Source of the DNA: Mesostigma viride
Lineage: Eukaryota; Streptophyta; Mesostigmatophyceae; Mesostigmatales; Mesostigmataceae
NCBI GenBank assembly: GCA_009746045.1
Contig: RPFO01000702.1
Coordinates: 494,001 to 558,000 of the forward strand
Length of the DNA stretch: 64,000 bases
Direction of reading: 5' to 3'
The translations under genes and the position numbers were made by a program. The notes below the pieces were generated by a model. It had not been told where the DNA came from. It did no database searches and saw only the letters and a program-made list of their open reading frames with translations. Shown here piece after piece: positions 18,342-29,304 of the stretch. Each line of letters begins with the position of its first letter. The stretch's first letter is position 1.

Positions 18342-19073
18342 CTATTTTCTATCACCAAAAAACCTTAACATATACAGAAACAAGTTAATAAAATCTAAAT
18401 ATAATGTGAAAGCACCCATGACTGCCATTTTTTGCCCCATTTCTCCACCACCTGAGCTATAATAAATGGTTTTCAATTTCTGAGTATCCCAAGCCGTCAG
18501 TCCCATAAATATAGCTATACCAATAAAAGAAGTCGCAAAATCAATAGCAGGACTCCGCAAGAAAATATTTACAAGAGAAACAACTATTAAACCGATCAAT
18601 CCCATTATAAGAAAAGAACCCATTGACGTTAAATCACTTTTTGTACTGTAACCATAAAGGCTCATAGCACCAAATACAGATGCACATATAAAAAATGTCC
18701 GAGCCAGCGACTGTCCAGTATATACAAGGCCTAAATAAGATAATGACATCCCCATAACCGCTGCATAAACCCAGAACAAAGTCTGTGCAGTATTTACTGA
18801 CATTCTACCAAGTCCCATAAAGAAATATATAGCAATTCCCAAAGGAGCAAAAGATATAAGCATTCCCAAACCAGACGTTCCCATAAATTCACCATTTGGG
18901 CCAATATTAAACATCAAACTGGCAAGCGGAGGGAAATTTAGGGTTGAAAAAGCGAACACTCCAGTAACAAGAAGGCCTATTGCCATAAAGTTATATATCT
19001 TGAGCATGTAATTTCTTAGCCCTTCATCAAAGCTGCCTTTATCTTTAACAAAGGATTTTGTGTAATCAATCAT
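18342..19073 (-). CDS. Bax inhibitor-1/YccA family membrane protein
   Basis: This 243-residue protein has seven hydrophobic segments and the BI-1 family end motif: FTLYLDFINLFLYMLRFFG with the paired aspartate region TAWDTQKLK before it. BI-1 proteins are inner-membrane proteins implicated in calcium leak and protease regulation. In bacteria, YccA modulates FtsH. The rickettsial role is unknown. It lies immediately upstream of the cinA-like gene on the same strand. Confidence 0.9.
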   Translation of the reverse strand: MIDYTKSFVKDKGSFDEGLRNYMLKIYNFMAIGLLVTGVFAFSTLNFPPLASLMFNIGPNGEFMGTSGLGMLISFAPLGIAIYFFMGLGRMSVNTAQTLFWVYAAVMGMSLSYLGLVYTGQSLARTFFICASVFGAMSLYGYSTKSDLTSMGSFLIMGLIGLIVVSLVNIFLRSPAIDFATSFIGIAIFMGLTAWDTQKLKTIYYSSGGGEMGQKMAVMGAFTLYLDFINLFLYMLRFFGDRK

Positions 19074-19168
19074 AGTCTACCTCTAAATTACTAATTTTAA
19101 GTACTTAATGTTATAATATAGGTTTAATATATACTTTTTTCAAGCTCATATCCATAATATCTATCGCT

Positions 19169-20026
19169 CTAATTGAGTAAGCATCCGAGCAACATCCAAA
19201 AAGCCATAACAAATCCCACATATATATTAGATTTAAACCTTATTAAACAACTATCGGGATCGGTAATATCTAGGCTTTTTACTTGCCACAACAGTATAGG
19301 AAAAGCTACTACTCCTCCTATTACCCCTAAGTAATTATTAGATGATAAATTTGCTACTATATAAAGAGAAATAAATATAATGTAAGCGCAAAATATGAAT
19401 AACTTATAATATTTGCCCTCTAAAAAAATAGCTGAAGATTTGATTCCTACAGCCTTATCATCTTTGATATCCATGAACGCATAAATACTATCGTAACCAA
19501 ATGTCCAGAACCCACAAGCAGTATACATTAACAACGCTCCTAAAGAAATATCGTCTTTAATTTCTGCATAGCTGATTAAGCAACCAAGATTAAACGTTAG
19601 CCCTAAAAAAACCTGGGGAAAATAAGTAAAACGCTTCATTAGCGGATATATAACAATCATACAAAATGCGATTATCCCGATAATTATAGGGATAATCGTA
19701 AAGTATAAAAGTGTCCACATAGTTAAAAGAAGCAATAAACCTAAAATGATTAGGGCTAGTTCTGTAGATATTGTATTATTTGCTAATGGCCTATTTTTTG
19801 TGCGTAATACTTGTCTGTCAAAATCTCTATCAAAAAAATCATTTATCACACAACCGGAGCTTCTTGCAAGAACGCTTCCAATAAAAAGTACTGGCATATA
19901 GTATAAATCAACAGGTTCTTCATAAGCTAAGAACAGTCCAAATAACGCAGGGAAAAAAACCAGTAAATAACCTACGGGCTTATCAAGGCGGAGTAACTCT
20001 ACTATCGTAGAAAAAATCTTTGGCAT
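19169..20026 (-). CDS. ubiA: 4-hydroxybenzoate polyprenyltransferase
   Basis: This 285-residue membrane prenyltransferase has about eight to nine helices. Both aspartate-rich motifs are present: NDFFDRDFD near residue 62 and [13 protein letters not shown] near residue 180, which bind the prenyl diphosphate through Mg2+. It attaches the polyprenyl chain to 4-hydroxybenzoate in ubiquinone synthesis. The gene is divergent from valS, only 57 bases away, and ubiX, another ubiquinone gene, follows valS. Confidence 0.93.
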   Translation of the reverse strand: MPKIFSTIVELLRLDKPVGYLLVFFPALFGLFLAYEEPVDLYYMPVLFIGSVLARSSGCVINDFFDRDFDRQVLRTKNRPLANNTISTELALIILGLLLLLTMWTLLYFTIIPIIIGIIAFCMIVIYPLMKRFTYFPQVFLGLTFNLGCLISYAEIKDDISLGALLMYTACGFWTFGYDSIYAFMDIKDDKAVGIKSSAIFLEGKYYKLFIFCAYIIFISLYIVANLSSNNYLGVIGGVVAFPILLWQVKSLDITDPDSCLIRFKSNIYVGFVMAFWMLLGCLLN

Positions 20027-20083
20027 TTTTGGTTATTTATAATATATTTCTATTCTAAAATTAAACTAACTTACAAATTGATT

Positions 20084-22603
20084 ATGATGTCATTCCCCAA
20101 AAAATACAAGTTCGACGAAAGTGAAAAGAAATGGCAAATTTTTTGGCAAGAAAACGCTATATACCACTGGTCCAAGTCGGAAGCAAGAGAAAACAGTTTT
20201 ATAGTTGATACTCCACCTCCAGGAGTTTCCGGCCAGCTTCATATTGGCCACGTATATAGCTACACACATACAGATTTTATTGTAAGACACAGAAGAATGA
20301 AAGGGAAGAATGTATTTTATCCAATGGGTTTTGATGATAATGGTTTGCCGACAGAGAGGTTAGTTGAAAAAGAAAAAAACATTCGGGCAAATTCTGTAAG
20401 CAGAAAAGAGTTTATTAATATTTGTAATGAGGTTATAGCCAAAGAAGAAACAAAATTTAGAGCTTTGTTTAATAGGATAGCTTTATCAGTAGATTGGAAT
20501 CTAGAATATCAAACTATTAACCCACTTTCATGTAAAATCTCCCAAATGTCTTTTTTAGATCTAATAGAAAAAGGACAGATTTATCGTGATTCTCAGCCAA
20601 TGTTATGGGATTCTGTTGATCAGACAGCCCTTGCCCAGGCTGAAATCGAAGATCGTGAGAAAGTCACTTTCATGAACGATATTTTATTTTCTTTGGAAAA
20701 TGGTGATAAAATAACAATTGCTACTACCAGGCCGGAATTACTACCGGCTTGTGTCTCTGTTTTTTTTCACCCTGAAGACAAAAGGTACAATTACTTAGAA
20801 GGTCAATTTGCTTTCACCCCCTTATTTAACGTTAAAGTTCCCTTACTTGCTGACGATATGGTTGACCCTGAAAAAGGTACTGGTCTAGTGATGTGCTGTA
20901 CATTTGGCGATCAAACAGATATTGCGTGGTGGAGAAAGCATAAACTACCAACTAATATTATTATAAGTAAACAAGGAAGAATAGAAAACATACAATTTGA
21001 CAATAGCTGTGCTAACAAGATAAAGGCTGAGCAATTCGCTGCTCAACTTACTGGTCTTACAGTTACCGCAGCACGCAGTAAAATCATTGAACTGTTAAAG
21101 AAAGAAGGCCTACTTGTAAACCAGGTACAAAAACTCCAAACAGTAAAATGTGCTGAAAGGTCTGGTGCTCCTCTTGAAATTCTTACTACCCCTCAATGGT
21201 TTATAAAAACTATTATTCACAAGGAAGCTCTGTTAAAAAAGTCTGACGAGTTAAATTGGTATCCGAAATTTATGAAAATCAAGCTTGATAGATGGATAGA
21301 GGGAATAGGAATGGATTGGTGTATCTCACGCCAGCGGTATTTCGGCGTACCTTTTCCAGTTTGGTATTCCAAGCGTGCCGGAGAAGAAGGAAAACCAATA
21401 TTTGCAAAAAATCATCAATTGCCTGTTGATCCACTTGTTGACTTACCAGAAGGATATAATAAAGAGGAAGTAATACCAGACTATGATGTTATGGATACAT
21501 GGGCTACAAGTTCTGTTTCACCTCAATTAAACTCCCATGGTGTCTCAAATAATCACATGGTAGATGAGAACCGGTATAAAAAATTATTCCCTGCAGATTT
21601 ACGTCCTCAAGCACATGAAATATTAAGGACTTGGGCATTTTATACTATGCTTAAAGCTTACTTACATGAAAATACTCTACCTTGGAAGGATATAATGGTT
21701 AGTGGTTGGTGTCTGGCGCAAGACAAAAGTAAAATGTCTAAATCCAAAGGCAATGTTTTAATTCCGGAAATATTGTTAGAAGCACATGGTTCCGATGTTA
21801 TAAGATATTGGTGTGCTAGTTCAAAATTAGGAACAGATACTGCTTATTCTGAGGATGTTATTAATAACGGCAAGAGATTGGTAAACAAGCTTTGGAATGC
21901 AGCTAAATTTGCGAGCACTCATTTTGACAAAATATCTGATAGTGATAAAGCGCTTTCTCTTTGTGGGGTAAAGCATAAAATTACTAGAGATTTTGATAAA
22001 TATTTAGTGAATCAAGTAGTAGATTTAGTAGATTATGCTGACCAGGAATTAACAAATTATGAATATGCAACTGCAATAGATAAAACTGAAAAATTTTTCT
22101 GGGCGCTGTTTTGCGATAATTATTTAGAAATTACAAAAACTAGAGCTTATAACGAAAACGGGGAAGATGATGAAGGAGCGTTAAGCACACATTTAACCTT
22201 ATACCATACTCTAAAAACCTTACTACAATTATTTGCTCCTATTGTTCCACATATTACTGAAGAATTATTTCATATACTTTATGCTAAAGATATTTCAGAA
22301 AGTATTCATATGAGAGGTTCATGGCCTAATATTAGAGAAGCTAAATTTACCGATATAGATGAAACTAAGTCAGAAGATTTGCTTGAGATTCTTGAATTAG
22401 TTAGAAAGATTAAAGCTCAAGATAATTTGTCAATTAAATCACCGATAAGTTATATAGAAATTGAAGGAATCAAGTTACCAGATAATTTGATATCGGATTT
22501 AAAAAACGTAACCTCTGCGAAAGAGATTTTATATGTAGAGCAACTAACCTCACAGAACCAGAACTTACAAGGTAAGAACTTACAAATTAATGTTGTATAC
22601 TAG
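20084..22603 (+). CDS. valS: Valyl-tRNA synthetase, archaeal-type
   Basis: This 839-residue class Ia synthetase has HIGH as QLHIGHVYS near residue 50 and KMSKS as SKMSKSKGN near residue 550. An editing domain ([14 protein letters not shown]) lies between them, followed by an anticodon-binding helical domain. There is no long C-terminal coiled coil of the bacterial type. The segment after KMSKS ([15 protein letters not shown], then NKLWNAAKF) resembles archaeal ValRS, which matches the known transfer of this gene into rickettsiae. The ATG at 20084 is preferred over an upstream TTG at 20078; an ATG at 20087 is equally possible. Confidence 0.93.
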   Translation: MMSFPKKYKFDESEKKWQIFWQENAIYHWSKSEARENSFIVDTPPPGVSGQLHIGHVYSYTHTDFIVRHRRMKGKNVFYPMGFDDNGLPTERLVEKEKNIRANSVSRKEFINICNEVIAKEETKFRALFNRIALSVDWNLEYQTINPLSCKISQMSFLDLIEKGQIYRDSQPMLWDSVDQTALAQAEIEDREKVTFMNDILFSLENGDKITIATTRPELLPACVSVFFHPEDKRYNYLEGQFAFTPLFNVKVPLLADDMVDPEKGTGLVMCCTFGDQTDIAWWRKHKLPTNIIISKQGRIENIQFDNSCANKIKAEQFAAQLTGLTVTAARSKIIELLKKEGLLVNQVQKLQTVKCAERSGAPLEILTTPQWFIKTIIHKEALLKKSDELNWYPKFMKIKLDRWIEGIGMDWCISRQRYFGVPFPVWYSKRAGEEGKPIFAKNHQLPVDPLVDLPEGYNKEEVIPDYDVMDTWATSSVSPQLNSHGVSNNHMVDENRYKKLFPADLRPQAHEILRTWAFYTMLKAYLHENTLPWKDIMVSGWCLAQDKSKMSKSKGNVLIPEILLEAHGSDVIRYWCASSKLGTDTAYSEDVINNGKRLVNKLWNAAKFASTHFDKISDSDKALSLCGVKHKITRDFDKYLVNQVVDLVDYADQELTNYEYATAIDKTEKFFWALFCDNYLEITKTRAYNENGEDDEGALSTHLTLYHTLKTLLQLFAPIVPHITEELFHILYAKDISESIHMRGSWPNIREAKFTDIDETKSEDLLEILELVRKIKAQDNLSIKSPISYIEIEGIKLPDNLISDLKNVTSAKEILYVEQLTSQNQNLQGKNLQINVVY

Positions 22604-22706
22604 AAGAACAATTGTTGATCTATCATTTTAAGCTCTAGTTGTTGCCAGTTTATTATTAGTATATTAGAATAAGGAGCTATTTAACTAAGTAAACCTTAAT
22701 TTTAAT

Positions 22707-23291
22707 ATGCCCACAGAAATTAAAAAAATTATTGTTTCTATCACTGGTGCTTCGGGCGCAATTTATGGTATAAGATTACTTGAAATATTAAAGAAATGCG
22801 CCATAGAAACACATTTAATTATTTCAAAATCAGCAAATTTAACCATTGCAACTGAAACATCCTTTTCAATAAATGATATCAAAAAGCTTGCCGACTATGT
22901 TTATCCTCCGGGTGATATAGGGGCTACAATTTCCAGTGGGTCATTTAAAGTAAATGGAATGATTGTAGCCCCCTGTAGCATGAAAACATTATCAGCAATA
23001 GCCTCAGGCATGGAAAATGATCTTATTACGCGGTCAGCTGCTGTCATTATCAAGGAGCAAAAAAAATTAGCTTTAATGGTTAGAGAAACTCCTCTAAGTG
23101 CGATTCATTTGGAAAATATGCTTAAACTTGCTAGAATAGGTGTTGCTATATGCCCTCCTGTTCCAGCATTTTACCACAATCCTACTACCTTAGATGAAAT
23201 AATTAATCATTCAGTAGCACGAACCCTAGATTTATTTGATATACAAACAAATCTTATTAAAAGATGGCAAGGAATCTCCTCTAAAAATTAA
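22707..23291 (+). CDS. ubiX: Flavin prenyltransferase
   Basis: This 194-residue flavoprotein begins with the typical [15 protein letters not shown]. It also has the [15 protein letters not shown] and [13 protein letters not shown] motifs, which bind FMN and dimethylallyl phosphate. UbiX makes the prenylated FMN cofactor of the UbiD decarboxylase, needed for ubiquinone. It follows valS by about 100 bases. Its start at 22707 has no clear ribosome site. No ubiD gene is in the window. Confidence 0.93.
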   Translation: MPTEIKKIIVSITGASGAIYGIRLLEILKKCAIETHLIISKSANLTIATETSFSINDIKKLADYVYPPGDIGATISSGSFKVNGMIVAPCSMKTLSAIASGMENDLITRSAAVIIKEQKKLALMVRETPLSAIHLENMLKLARIGVAICPPVPAFYHNPTTLDEIINHSVARTLDLFDIQTNLIKRWQGISSKN

Positions 23292-23350
23292 CATTACAAC
23301 CATAATACTATTCTGGGCTTTTTCTTAGGCCAAATTCTAATTATATATAG

Positions 23351-23855
23351 CTAACGTCCTATAACCCCTTTTTGAATTGGTTTAGCTATTTTTGCGCTTT
23401 CACTATCGCCGACACTAACACTCATTTTTGTGCTAGCTACTCCGCTAGCAATTTCTTGCGCAGATTTTTTAAGAGTAACCTCTTGAGTATATTTTAAACA
23501 AGCATCGCCAATCTTCCCAAGGCCAATTTTTTTACAGAATTCTCCGAATCCTTTTATTAACTTCTCACTTTTGCTTAACTTACTTTCAGTATTTAGTTCT
23601 GCCGCCATTTGTTTAGCCATATCTTTACGAACTGGGTCTTGATCGAGGCGATTCCAGTTATCCACGATTCTAGGATCTTTAGAAAGGGTTTTATTTAACT
23701 TATCATAAAGCTTCCACATCGTCTGCGGTAAATTGCTTTCCTTTATGATTTTTAGTAAAATCATCTATTATTGGGACTAATACTTGTTTAACGTAGACTT
23801 CCATTTCTTGTGGCGTTAAAGCGTTTGGAGTAGATTTTGGATCTGAAATAGGCAT
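23351..23855 (-). pseudogene. Hypothetical gene split by a one-base frameshift
   Basis: The minus strand has a good start, ATG at 23855, six bases after GGAGAA. It opens a frame of 50 codons (begins MPISDPKSTPN) that ends at a TGA at 23703-23705. The adjacent frame then stays open to 23351 and continues with protein-like sequence (YDKLNKTLSKDP onward). The joined protein would have about 165 residues and be lysine-rich and helical, with no motif I recognise. The break falls at GCT TTA TGA T, where a lost base or a +1 slip would rejoin the frames. A shorter ATG at 23764 in the second frame lacks a ribosome site. Function unknown. Confidence 0.6.
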
Positions 23856-23913
23856 AAAGTTCTCCATTAAGAAAATAAAATAAATGTGATATTTTAGTAT
23901 CGACAGGGTTAAG

Positions 23914-23954
23914 TTAAATATTTAATTTTAACAATTTAATTATTAAATATTTAA
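23914..23954. repeat. Pair of 12-bp perfect palindromes
   Basis: TTAAATATTTAA occurs at 23914-23925 and again at 23943-23954, with 17 bases between. Each copy is its own reverse complement, so the pair can also fold as one larger hairpin. It lies between clpA and the frameshifted hypothetical gene, upstream of the latter. It could be a paired operator or a weak transcript end for clpA. It is made only of A and T, so chance is a serious alternative. Confidence 0.4.
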
Positions 23955-24032
23955 AATTTATCCGTAGTGTTGTAATTAGGGTAAAATACACTCTATTAGC
24001 TAATTTAAATTCAATTACCATAAATACAAAAC

Positions 24033-26393
24033 TTAGCTTGGCTCAAGTTCCTTGTAGTTTTTTTTGTTAATTCCTTTAAATTTAAAAACGATTTTATCAA
24101 GTTTTTTAGAATAGTCTATATCCACCAATCCGCCATTTTTAAGTTTACCGAAAAGAATTGCGTCGGCTATATGTTGTTTTATTTCCGTATCAATTATCCT
24201 ATCAAGAACTCTAGCACCACTTTGTGCAACGTTATAATTCTTAATAAGATATAGTTTAACAGAGTTGCTAACTGAAAATCTGACTTTCTTATCGGCTAGC
24301 TGAGACGTAAGTTCTTCAAGGTTTTTACCGACTATTTTACTGACTATACTGTCTATAGGATTAAATAAGATAATTTTATCTAACCGGCTTATTAACTCAC
24401 TGCTAAATTCACTATTAATAGTATTTATATCAAATTGATCTTCTTTTGGTAAAACTGAGCTGTTAAATCCCATAGATGGCTTTGTCTTTTGTATAGCGAT
24501 ATTACTCGTTAGTATGATAATACAGTGTGAAAATTTCACTTTTTTACCTGTACTATCTGTTAATATCCCTTCATCCATAATTTGTAGAAGCAAATTATAT
24601 ACTTCAGGATTAGCTTTTTCTATTTCATCGAATAATAAAACTGAATAAGGGTATTTATCAACTTCATCGGTAAGCATACCACCTTGCTCAAAACCAATAT
24701 ATCCAGGCGAGCTGCCCAATAGTTTAGAAACAGAACTAGTTTCTACAAATTCGGACATATCATATTTTAGGAGTTTCATATCACAAAAGAATGACAGTTG
24801 TTTAGCAAGCTCTGTTTTTCCAACTCCGGTCGGGCCGATAAAAAGATAGCAACCAATAGGTCTGGTAGGCTTCTTAAGACCAGCTTTAGATAATTTTATA
24901 CTAGTACAAAGGCTTTCTATAGCTTCATCTTGACCAAAAATCCTATTTTTTAACTTATTTTCTAAATCCCTAATTTGTTCCCCTTCATCAATTGTTAAGT
25001 TTAAATTTGGAATATTTAAAATTGATGACACTAAATCTTCTATATCTTTTTCGGTAATTACAGCTTTTTTGTTATTAGTTTTTTGGGTTTTAGCTCTTGC
25101 TCCTGCTTCATCAATCAAATCGATTGCTTTATCTGGTAAATGCCTTTGATTTATATATCTTTCTGATAAATTAACAGCTGCTTTTAAGGCTGCTTCCGTA
25201 TAAGTTACCTTATGATGTTTTTCATAATAGCCTTTTAAACCTTTCAAAATATTTAATGTAACCTCTTGGCTAGGTTCTTCAACAATAACTTTCTGAAAGC
25301 GCCTAACAAGTGCCATATCTTTTTCAAAATTATTACGGTATTCCTTAAACGTAGTAGCACCGATACATCTTAATTGACCACTCGCTAAGGCTGGTTTTAA
25401 TAAATTACTAGCATCAAGTGCCCCGCTGGTGGTAGAACCAGCTCCAATTATTGAATGTATCTCATCAATAAAAAGAATAGCATTTTTTAACTTTCTTAAA
25501 CATTCTAACATTCCCCTTATGCGTTCTTCAAAATCCCCTCTAAATTTTGTCCCAGCCACTAAACTTCCTATATCAAGGGAGTAAATCACAGCCGTTCTTA
25601 ACATATCCGGTACATCACCTCTGACTATTCTAATGGCAAGCCCTTCGGCTATTGCCGTTTTACCGACACCGGCTTCGCCAACTAGTAAAGCATTGTTTTT
25701 TTTACGCCTGCAAAGAATTTCTATTGTCCTTTGTATTTCCGCCTCTCTACCTATTAAACAATCAATATCATTCTTATTTGCTTTTGCATTTAGGTTAACA
25801 GAATATTTTTGAAGTTCTACCTCTGGAGCACTTAGAATAGTATTGTCGTTAGAGCTAGATTCATTCAGATTTTTAGGAGATTTTAAGGCGGTGGCAATAT
25901 CATTTTCCTCTATATTTTCACTAGATGATTGCTTCTTTGAAGGATATTGATTAGTTATAATGGTAGAATTATTACCCCTGTTATTATAATTGAGCACGTC
26001 TCCCCTTTTTAGATGAGCTTGTTTTAGGCACGTAAGGGCGTACGAATTATTTTCGAAAAAAAATTCAGCAAGTACATTAACCCCAGTAATCGGTTTTTGT
26101 CCATTTGTTGGGCTATGTAAAACCGCTCTTTGTACTATCCTTTGAAATCCTGCTGTAGGTTTTGATTCTTTGATGTTTTCATTAACTAATTCAACAAGGT
26201 AATTTTTTAAATAAGCAGTAAGTTTTTTGCTAATTGTTCTGGGATTGATATCTTTTTCTATCAACACTAGCTTGACATCTTCATCTTCCATAAGAGCAAG
26301 TAATAAATGCTCATAAGTAGCATATTCATGTTTGTAACTTGAAGCTAGATGTAGAGCTTTTCTCAAAGTTAATTCTAATGTGTTTGATAACAT
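24033..26393 (-). CDS. clpA: ATP-dependent Clp protease ATP-binding subunit ClpA
   Basis: This 786-residue AAA+ unfoldase has an N-terminal Clp_N domain (HEYATYEHLLLAL near residue 22) and a loose linker around residues 140-205. It also has a first ATPase module with Walker A GEAGVGKT at 239-246, and a second with GPTGVGKT near 525. The region around KPSMGFNSS probably corresponds to the IGL/IGF loop that docks to ClpP, here reading MGF. ClpA feeds substrates to ClpP, whose gene lies about 850 bases away on the other strand. The adaptor ClpS is not encoded in the window. Confidence 0.94.
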   Translation of the reverse strand: MLSNTLELTLRKALHLASSYKHEYATYEHLLLALMEDEDVKLVLIEKDINPRTISKKLTAYLKNYLVELVNENIKESKPTAGFQRIVQRAVLHSPTNGQKPITGVNVLAEFFFENNSYALTCLKQAHLKRGDVLNYNNRGNNSTIITNQYPSKKQSSSENIEENDIATALKSPKNLNESSSNDNTILSAPEVELQKYSVNLNAKANKNDIDCLIGREAEIQRTIEILCRRKKNNALLVGEAGVGKTAIAEGLAIRIVRGDVPDMLRTAVIYSLDIGSLVAGTKFRGDFEERIRGMLECLRKLKNAILFIDEIHSIIGAGSTTSGALDASNLLKPALASGQLRCIGATTFKEYRNNFEKDMALVRRFQKVIVEEPSQEVTLNILKGLKGYYEKHHKVTYTEAALKAAVNLSERYINQRHLPDKAIDLIDEAGARAKTQKTNNKKAVITEKDIEDLVSSILNIPNLNLTIDEGEQIRDLENKLKNRIFGQDEAIESLCTSIKLSKAGLKKPTRPIGCYLFIGPTGVGKTELAKQLSFFCDMKLLKYDMSEFVETSSVSKLLGSSPGYIGFEQGGMLTDEVDKYPYSVLLFDEIEKANPEVYNLLLQIMDEGILTDSTGKKVKFSHCIIILTSNIAIQKTKPSMGFNSSVLPKEDQFDINTINSEFSSELISRLDKIILFNPIDSIVSKIVGKNLEELTSQLADKKVRFSVSNSVKLYLIKNYNVAQSGARVLDRIIDTEIKQHIADAILFGKLKNGGLVDIDYSKKLDKIVFKFKGINKKNYKELEPS

Positions 26394-26547
26394 AGCTATT
26401 TATTAACCCTAAAAAAATATACTAATTAATAGGTTACTACGTTTAGTTTTAGGTATAAAATAATAATCAAACTTGTTGATTAAAGATTCTCACTGTGTGG
26501 TCTTAATATCAACCATTTATAACTTAAAATAGATTAAGGTTTATTTC

Positions 26548-26916
26548 ATGAAAATTGGTGGCAAATTACAAAACAAGATTCTTATCCTATTAGCTATTGT
26601 ATTTATGGTTTTTATAATGTTTAAGCTGCTAACTATTAGTAAAAGTCGTGATTTGGCAGAGCAAGTTCTTGACCGAGAAAATATGCAAGTAATTATTTAT
26701 ATAAAAGAAGGGTGCAGTTATTGCATGATGGCAAAAGATTTACTTGCAGAGAGTAAAATAATTTATGAAGCGATTGACCTTGGTTCTGATCTGGATCTTC
26801 GAAAAAAACTTGTTGAAAAAACAAAACAGACTACGGTACCATATATTTTTATTAATAATAAATTTATAGGCGGTTATAATGATCTTCTAAAACTAAAGAA
26901 AGAAAATAAACTTTAG
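26548..26916 (+). CDS. Membrane-anchored glutaredoxin
   Basis: This 122-residue protein has one N-terminal membrane segment (about residues 10-30). A compact glutaredoxin domain follows, with active site CSYC in KEGCSYCMMA and the cis-proline motif TVPYIFINN followed by GGYNDL. Lysines lie before the membrane segment, so by the positive-inside rule the catalytic domain would face the periplasm. That would be unusual for a glutathione-dependent enzyme. The fold and active site are clear; the topology is inferred. Ordinary glutaredoxins have about 85 residues. Confidence 0.85.
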   Translation: MKIGGKLQNKILILLAIVFMVFIMFKLLTISKSRDLAEQVLDRENMQVIIYIKEGCSYCMMAKDLLAESKIIYEAIDLGSDLDLRKKLVEKTKQTTVPYIFINNKFIGGYNDLLKLKKENKL

Positions 26917-27246
26917 AAGTGGCATTATTTAGGGATTTATAATATTAACTTAAGAGCTGATATCGGTAACCGGTGATGCAAAATTGATGCATAGCAGCTG
27001 CAAAATTCGGTATTATAGATAACCCTATTAAGAATCCTAATATTTAGAGCTGGTAAGAAAATGAAAGAGACTTGTAATTAAATATCCTGAATGTTAATAC
27101 TTATACTCAAAACACTAAAATTTCTAGCATTTAGCTGTTTTATTTTGCTAGTTTAAATATATTTACAATATGGGTATCATAATGTATAACCCGCATTCTA
27201 AGCATATTTTTAGCTAACTATTTTTAAAAATCTTAAAGAGCATTTT
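26917..27246. other. Intergenic stretch holding the clpP promoter
   Basis: These 330 bases between the glutaredoxin gene and clpP contain no gene that I can support. The left part has a short palindromic GGTAACCGGT and two copies of TGCAAAATT. The right part carries the clpP promoter. I see no RNA gene or clear terminator. Confidence 0.5.
27162..27190 (+). promoter_or_regulatory. Sigma-70-type promoter for clpP
   Basis: TTTACA at 27162-27167 and TATAAC at 27185-27190, with a 17-base spacer, are each one base from consensus. The start of transcription would be near 27197, leaving a leader of about 50 bases before the ATG at 27247. No match to an alphaproteobacterial heat-shock promoter was seen. 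Confidence 0.6.
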
Positions 27247-27846
27247 ATGACATATGTACCAATGGTTGTAGAACAAACATCGAAAGGTGAAAGAGCCTAT
27301 GACATATATTCAAGATTATTAAAGGAAAGAATTGTTTTTGTTTGTGGAGAATTTGAAGACCACATGGCAAACTTAATCATTGCTCAGCTACTTTTTTTGG
27401 AAGCAGAAAATCCAGAAAAAGAGGTGTATATGTATATAAACTCTCCCGGAGGTGTGGTAAGTTCCGGTTTTGCAATTTATGATACAATGCAATATATAAA
27501 ACCTAAAATAGCAACTTTATGTATTGGTCAGGCATGCTCTATGGGTGCTACAATTCTTCTTGCTGGAGAGCCAGGAATGAGATACGCATTACCAAACAGC
27601 CGAATTATGATCCACCAGCCAATTGGCGGGTATCGAGGCCAAGCAACTGATATAGAGATACATGCTAAGGAAACAAAAAATGTTAAAAATATGCTACAAA
27701 AAATGTATTCCAAGCATACGGGTCAAACTATTGCAACTATAGAAAATAGTATGGAAAGGGATAATTTCATGTCCCCTGCTGAAGCGCAAAAATTTGGTAT
27801 TATTGATAAAATAATTCATAGCAGAGAGTTAATGGCTTCCCAATAA
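27247..27846 (+). CDS. clpP: ATP-dependent Clp protease proteolytic subunit
   Basis: This 199-residue serine protease has nucleophile serine in [11 protein letters not shown] and histidine in [10 protein letters not shown]. The aspartate lies in the C-terminal RDNFMSP region. The N-terminal [15 protein letters not shown] segment is typical. Fourteen subunits form the barrel that ClpX and ClpA open. clpX follows about 175 bases downstream on the same strand, and clpA lies nearby on the opposite strand, so the full Clp set is clustered here. Confidence 0.97.
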   Translation: MTYVPMVVEQTSKGERAYDIYSRLLKERIVFVCGEFEDHMANLIIAQLLFLEAENPEKEVYMYINSPGGVVSSGFAIYDTMQYIKPKIATLCIGQACSMGATILLAGEPGMRYALPNSRIMIHQPIGGYRGQATDIEIHAKETKNVKNMLQKMYSKHTGQTIATIENSMERDNFMSPAEAQKFGIIDKIIHSRELMASQ

Positions 27847-28021
27847 GATTTCTTGTTTAAAAACTCACAATTAGAATTTTTTGGTAAGTTATTAACATAA
27901 ATATAATTTGTTATTTTGTGACCATAACCTTTATAAATAATACCAAATGTATTTATAGTTTACTTTCAAAAATTTACCTGATAATAATGTAATTTAAGAT
28001 AAATGAAGAGTTAGAGTCATT

Positions 28022-29296
28022 ATGAAAAACGAATCAGACAAGAAATCGCTGCATTGTTCGTTTTGTGGAAAAAACCAATATGAAGTAAAAAAGCTTATTG
28101 CAGGCCCTACTGTGTTTATTTGCGATGAGTGTGTAGAAATATGCCTGGATATCATAAAAGAAGAATCAAAAGAACAACTGGCAGAGGTGGCTTCTCTCAT
28201 TCCGAAACCAAAGGAGATTTATGAAGCTCTGAATCAATATGTTATCGGTCAAGATAAAGCTAAAAAAGTATTATCAGTGGCTGTTTATAATCATTATAAA
28301 CGTTTAGAAAGTTTTGCAAAGAAAGAGGATGATGTAGAACTCAATAAATCTAATATTATGCTAGTTGGTTCTACAGGATCTGGTAAAACATTACTGGCCC
28401 AAACTTTAGCGAAAGTTCTTAACGTTCCTTTTACAATGGCTGATGCTACCTCTCTAACTGAGGCTGGATACGTAGGGGAAGACGTAGAAAACATCTTGCT
28501 TAGACTGTTGCAGGCAGCGGAGTTTAATGTAGAAAAAGCGCAGAAGGGTATAATTTATATAGATGAAATTGATAAGATAGCTAAAAAATCTGAAAATGTC
28601 TCGATTACCAGAGATGTTTCCGGCGAAGGGGTGCAGCAAGCCCTGCTAAAAATAATGGAAGGGACAGTTTCTTATGTTCCTCCTCAAGGTGGAAGAAAAC
28701 ATCCTCAGCAAGATTTTATTCAAATCGACACCTCAAATATTTTATTTATATGTGGCGGGGCTTTTATGGGGATAGAATCTATAATTAATGCCAGAAATAA
28801 CAAAAGTTCTATAGGTTTTGCAGCTTCTGTAAAATCTAAGGAAGATATGCGCTATAGTGATTTGCTAAAAGATTTACAAGTTGAAGATATAATTAAATTC
28901 GGGATGATTCCTGAATTTGTAGGGCGTTTACCGGTTATTACTAGCCTTGATGAACTTGATAAGGAGGCTTTAATCAGTATTTTAACAAAGCCTAAAAATG
29001 CAATCATAAAACAATATAAAAAATTATTTGCGTTGAATGATGCGGAGTTAACTATAACTGATGATGCTATAGAAGCAATCGCTGAGAAAGCTTTAAAAAG
29101 AGCTACTGGGGCAAGAGGGCTTCGTTCCATAATAGAGGAACAACTTTTGGAAAACATGTTTAATTTTTCAGAGCTTAAAAACAAGGAAGTCATTATTAAT
29201 AAAAGTGTGGTAGAAGGCAATGAACTACCCAAAATAACAGCAAGAAAAGTTGTAAAGGCGACAGCTAGGCCGCAAGCAAAACGTATTGCTGTATAA
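28022..29296 (+). CDS. clpX: ATP-dependent Clp protease ATP-binding subunit ClpX
   Basis: This 424-residue AAA+ unfoldase begins with a C4 zinc-binding domain (CSFCGKNQ, then CDECVEIC). It has Walker A GSTGSGKT, Walker [10 protein letters not shown], the pore loop GYVGEDVE and a sensor region [10 protein letters not shown]. It unfolds tagged proteins for ClpP. The C-terminal tail is lysine- and arginine-rich. The amgK-like gene begins eight bases after its stop, so the peptidoglycan-recycling pair may be cotranscribed with clpX. Confidence 0.97.
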   Translation: MKNESDKKSLHCSFCGKNQYEVKKLIAGPTVFICDECVEICLDIIKEESKEQLAEVASLIPKPKEIYEALNQYVIGQDKAKKVLSVAVYNHYKRLESFAKKEDDVELNKSNIMLVGSTGSGKTLLAQTLAKVLNVPFTMADATSLTEAGYVGEDVENILLRLLQAAEFNVEKAQKGIIYIDEIDKIAKKSENVSITRDVSGEGVQQALLKIMEGTVSYVPPQGGRKHPQQDFIQIDTSNILFICGGAFMGIESIINARNNKSSIGFAASVKSKEDMRYSDLLKDLQVEDIIKFGMIPEFVGRLPVITSLDELDKEALISILTKPKNAIIKQYKKLFALNDAELTITDDAIEAIAEKALKRATGARGLRSIIEEQLLENMFNFSELKNKEVIINKSVVEGNELPKITARKVVKATARPQAKRIAV

Positions 29297-29304
29297 ATAA
29301 TTAT

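Noticed and set aside
6721-27950. Shared 14-mer ATAATACCAAATGT at 6721-6734 and 27937-27950
   Set aside because: By my estimate dozens of shared 14-mers are expected by chance in 64 kb at this base composition.
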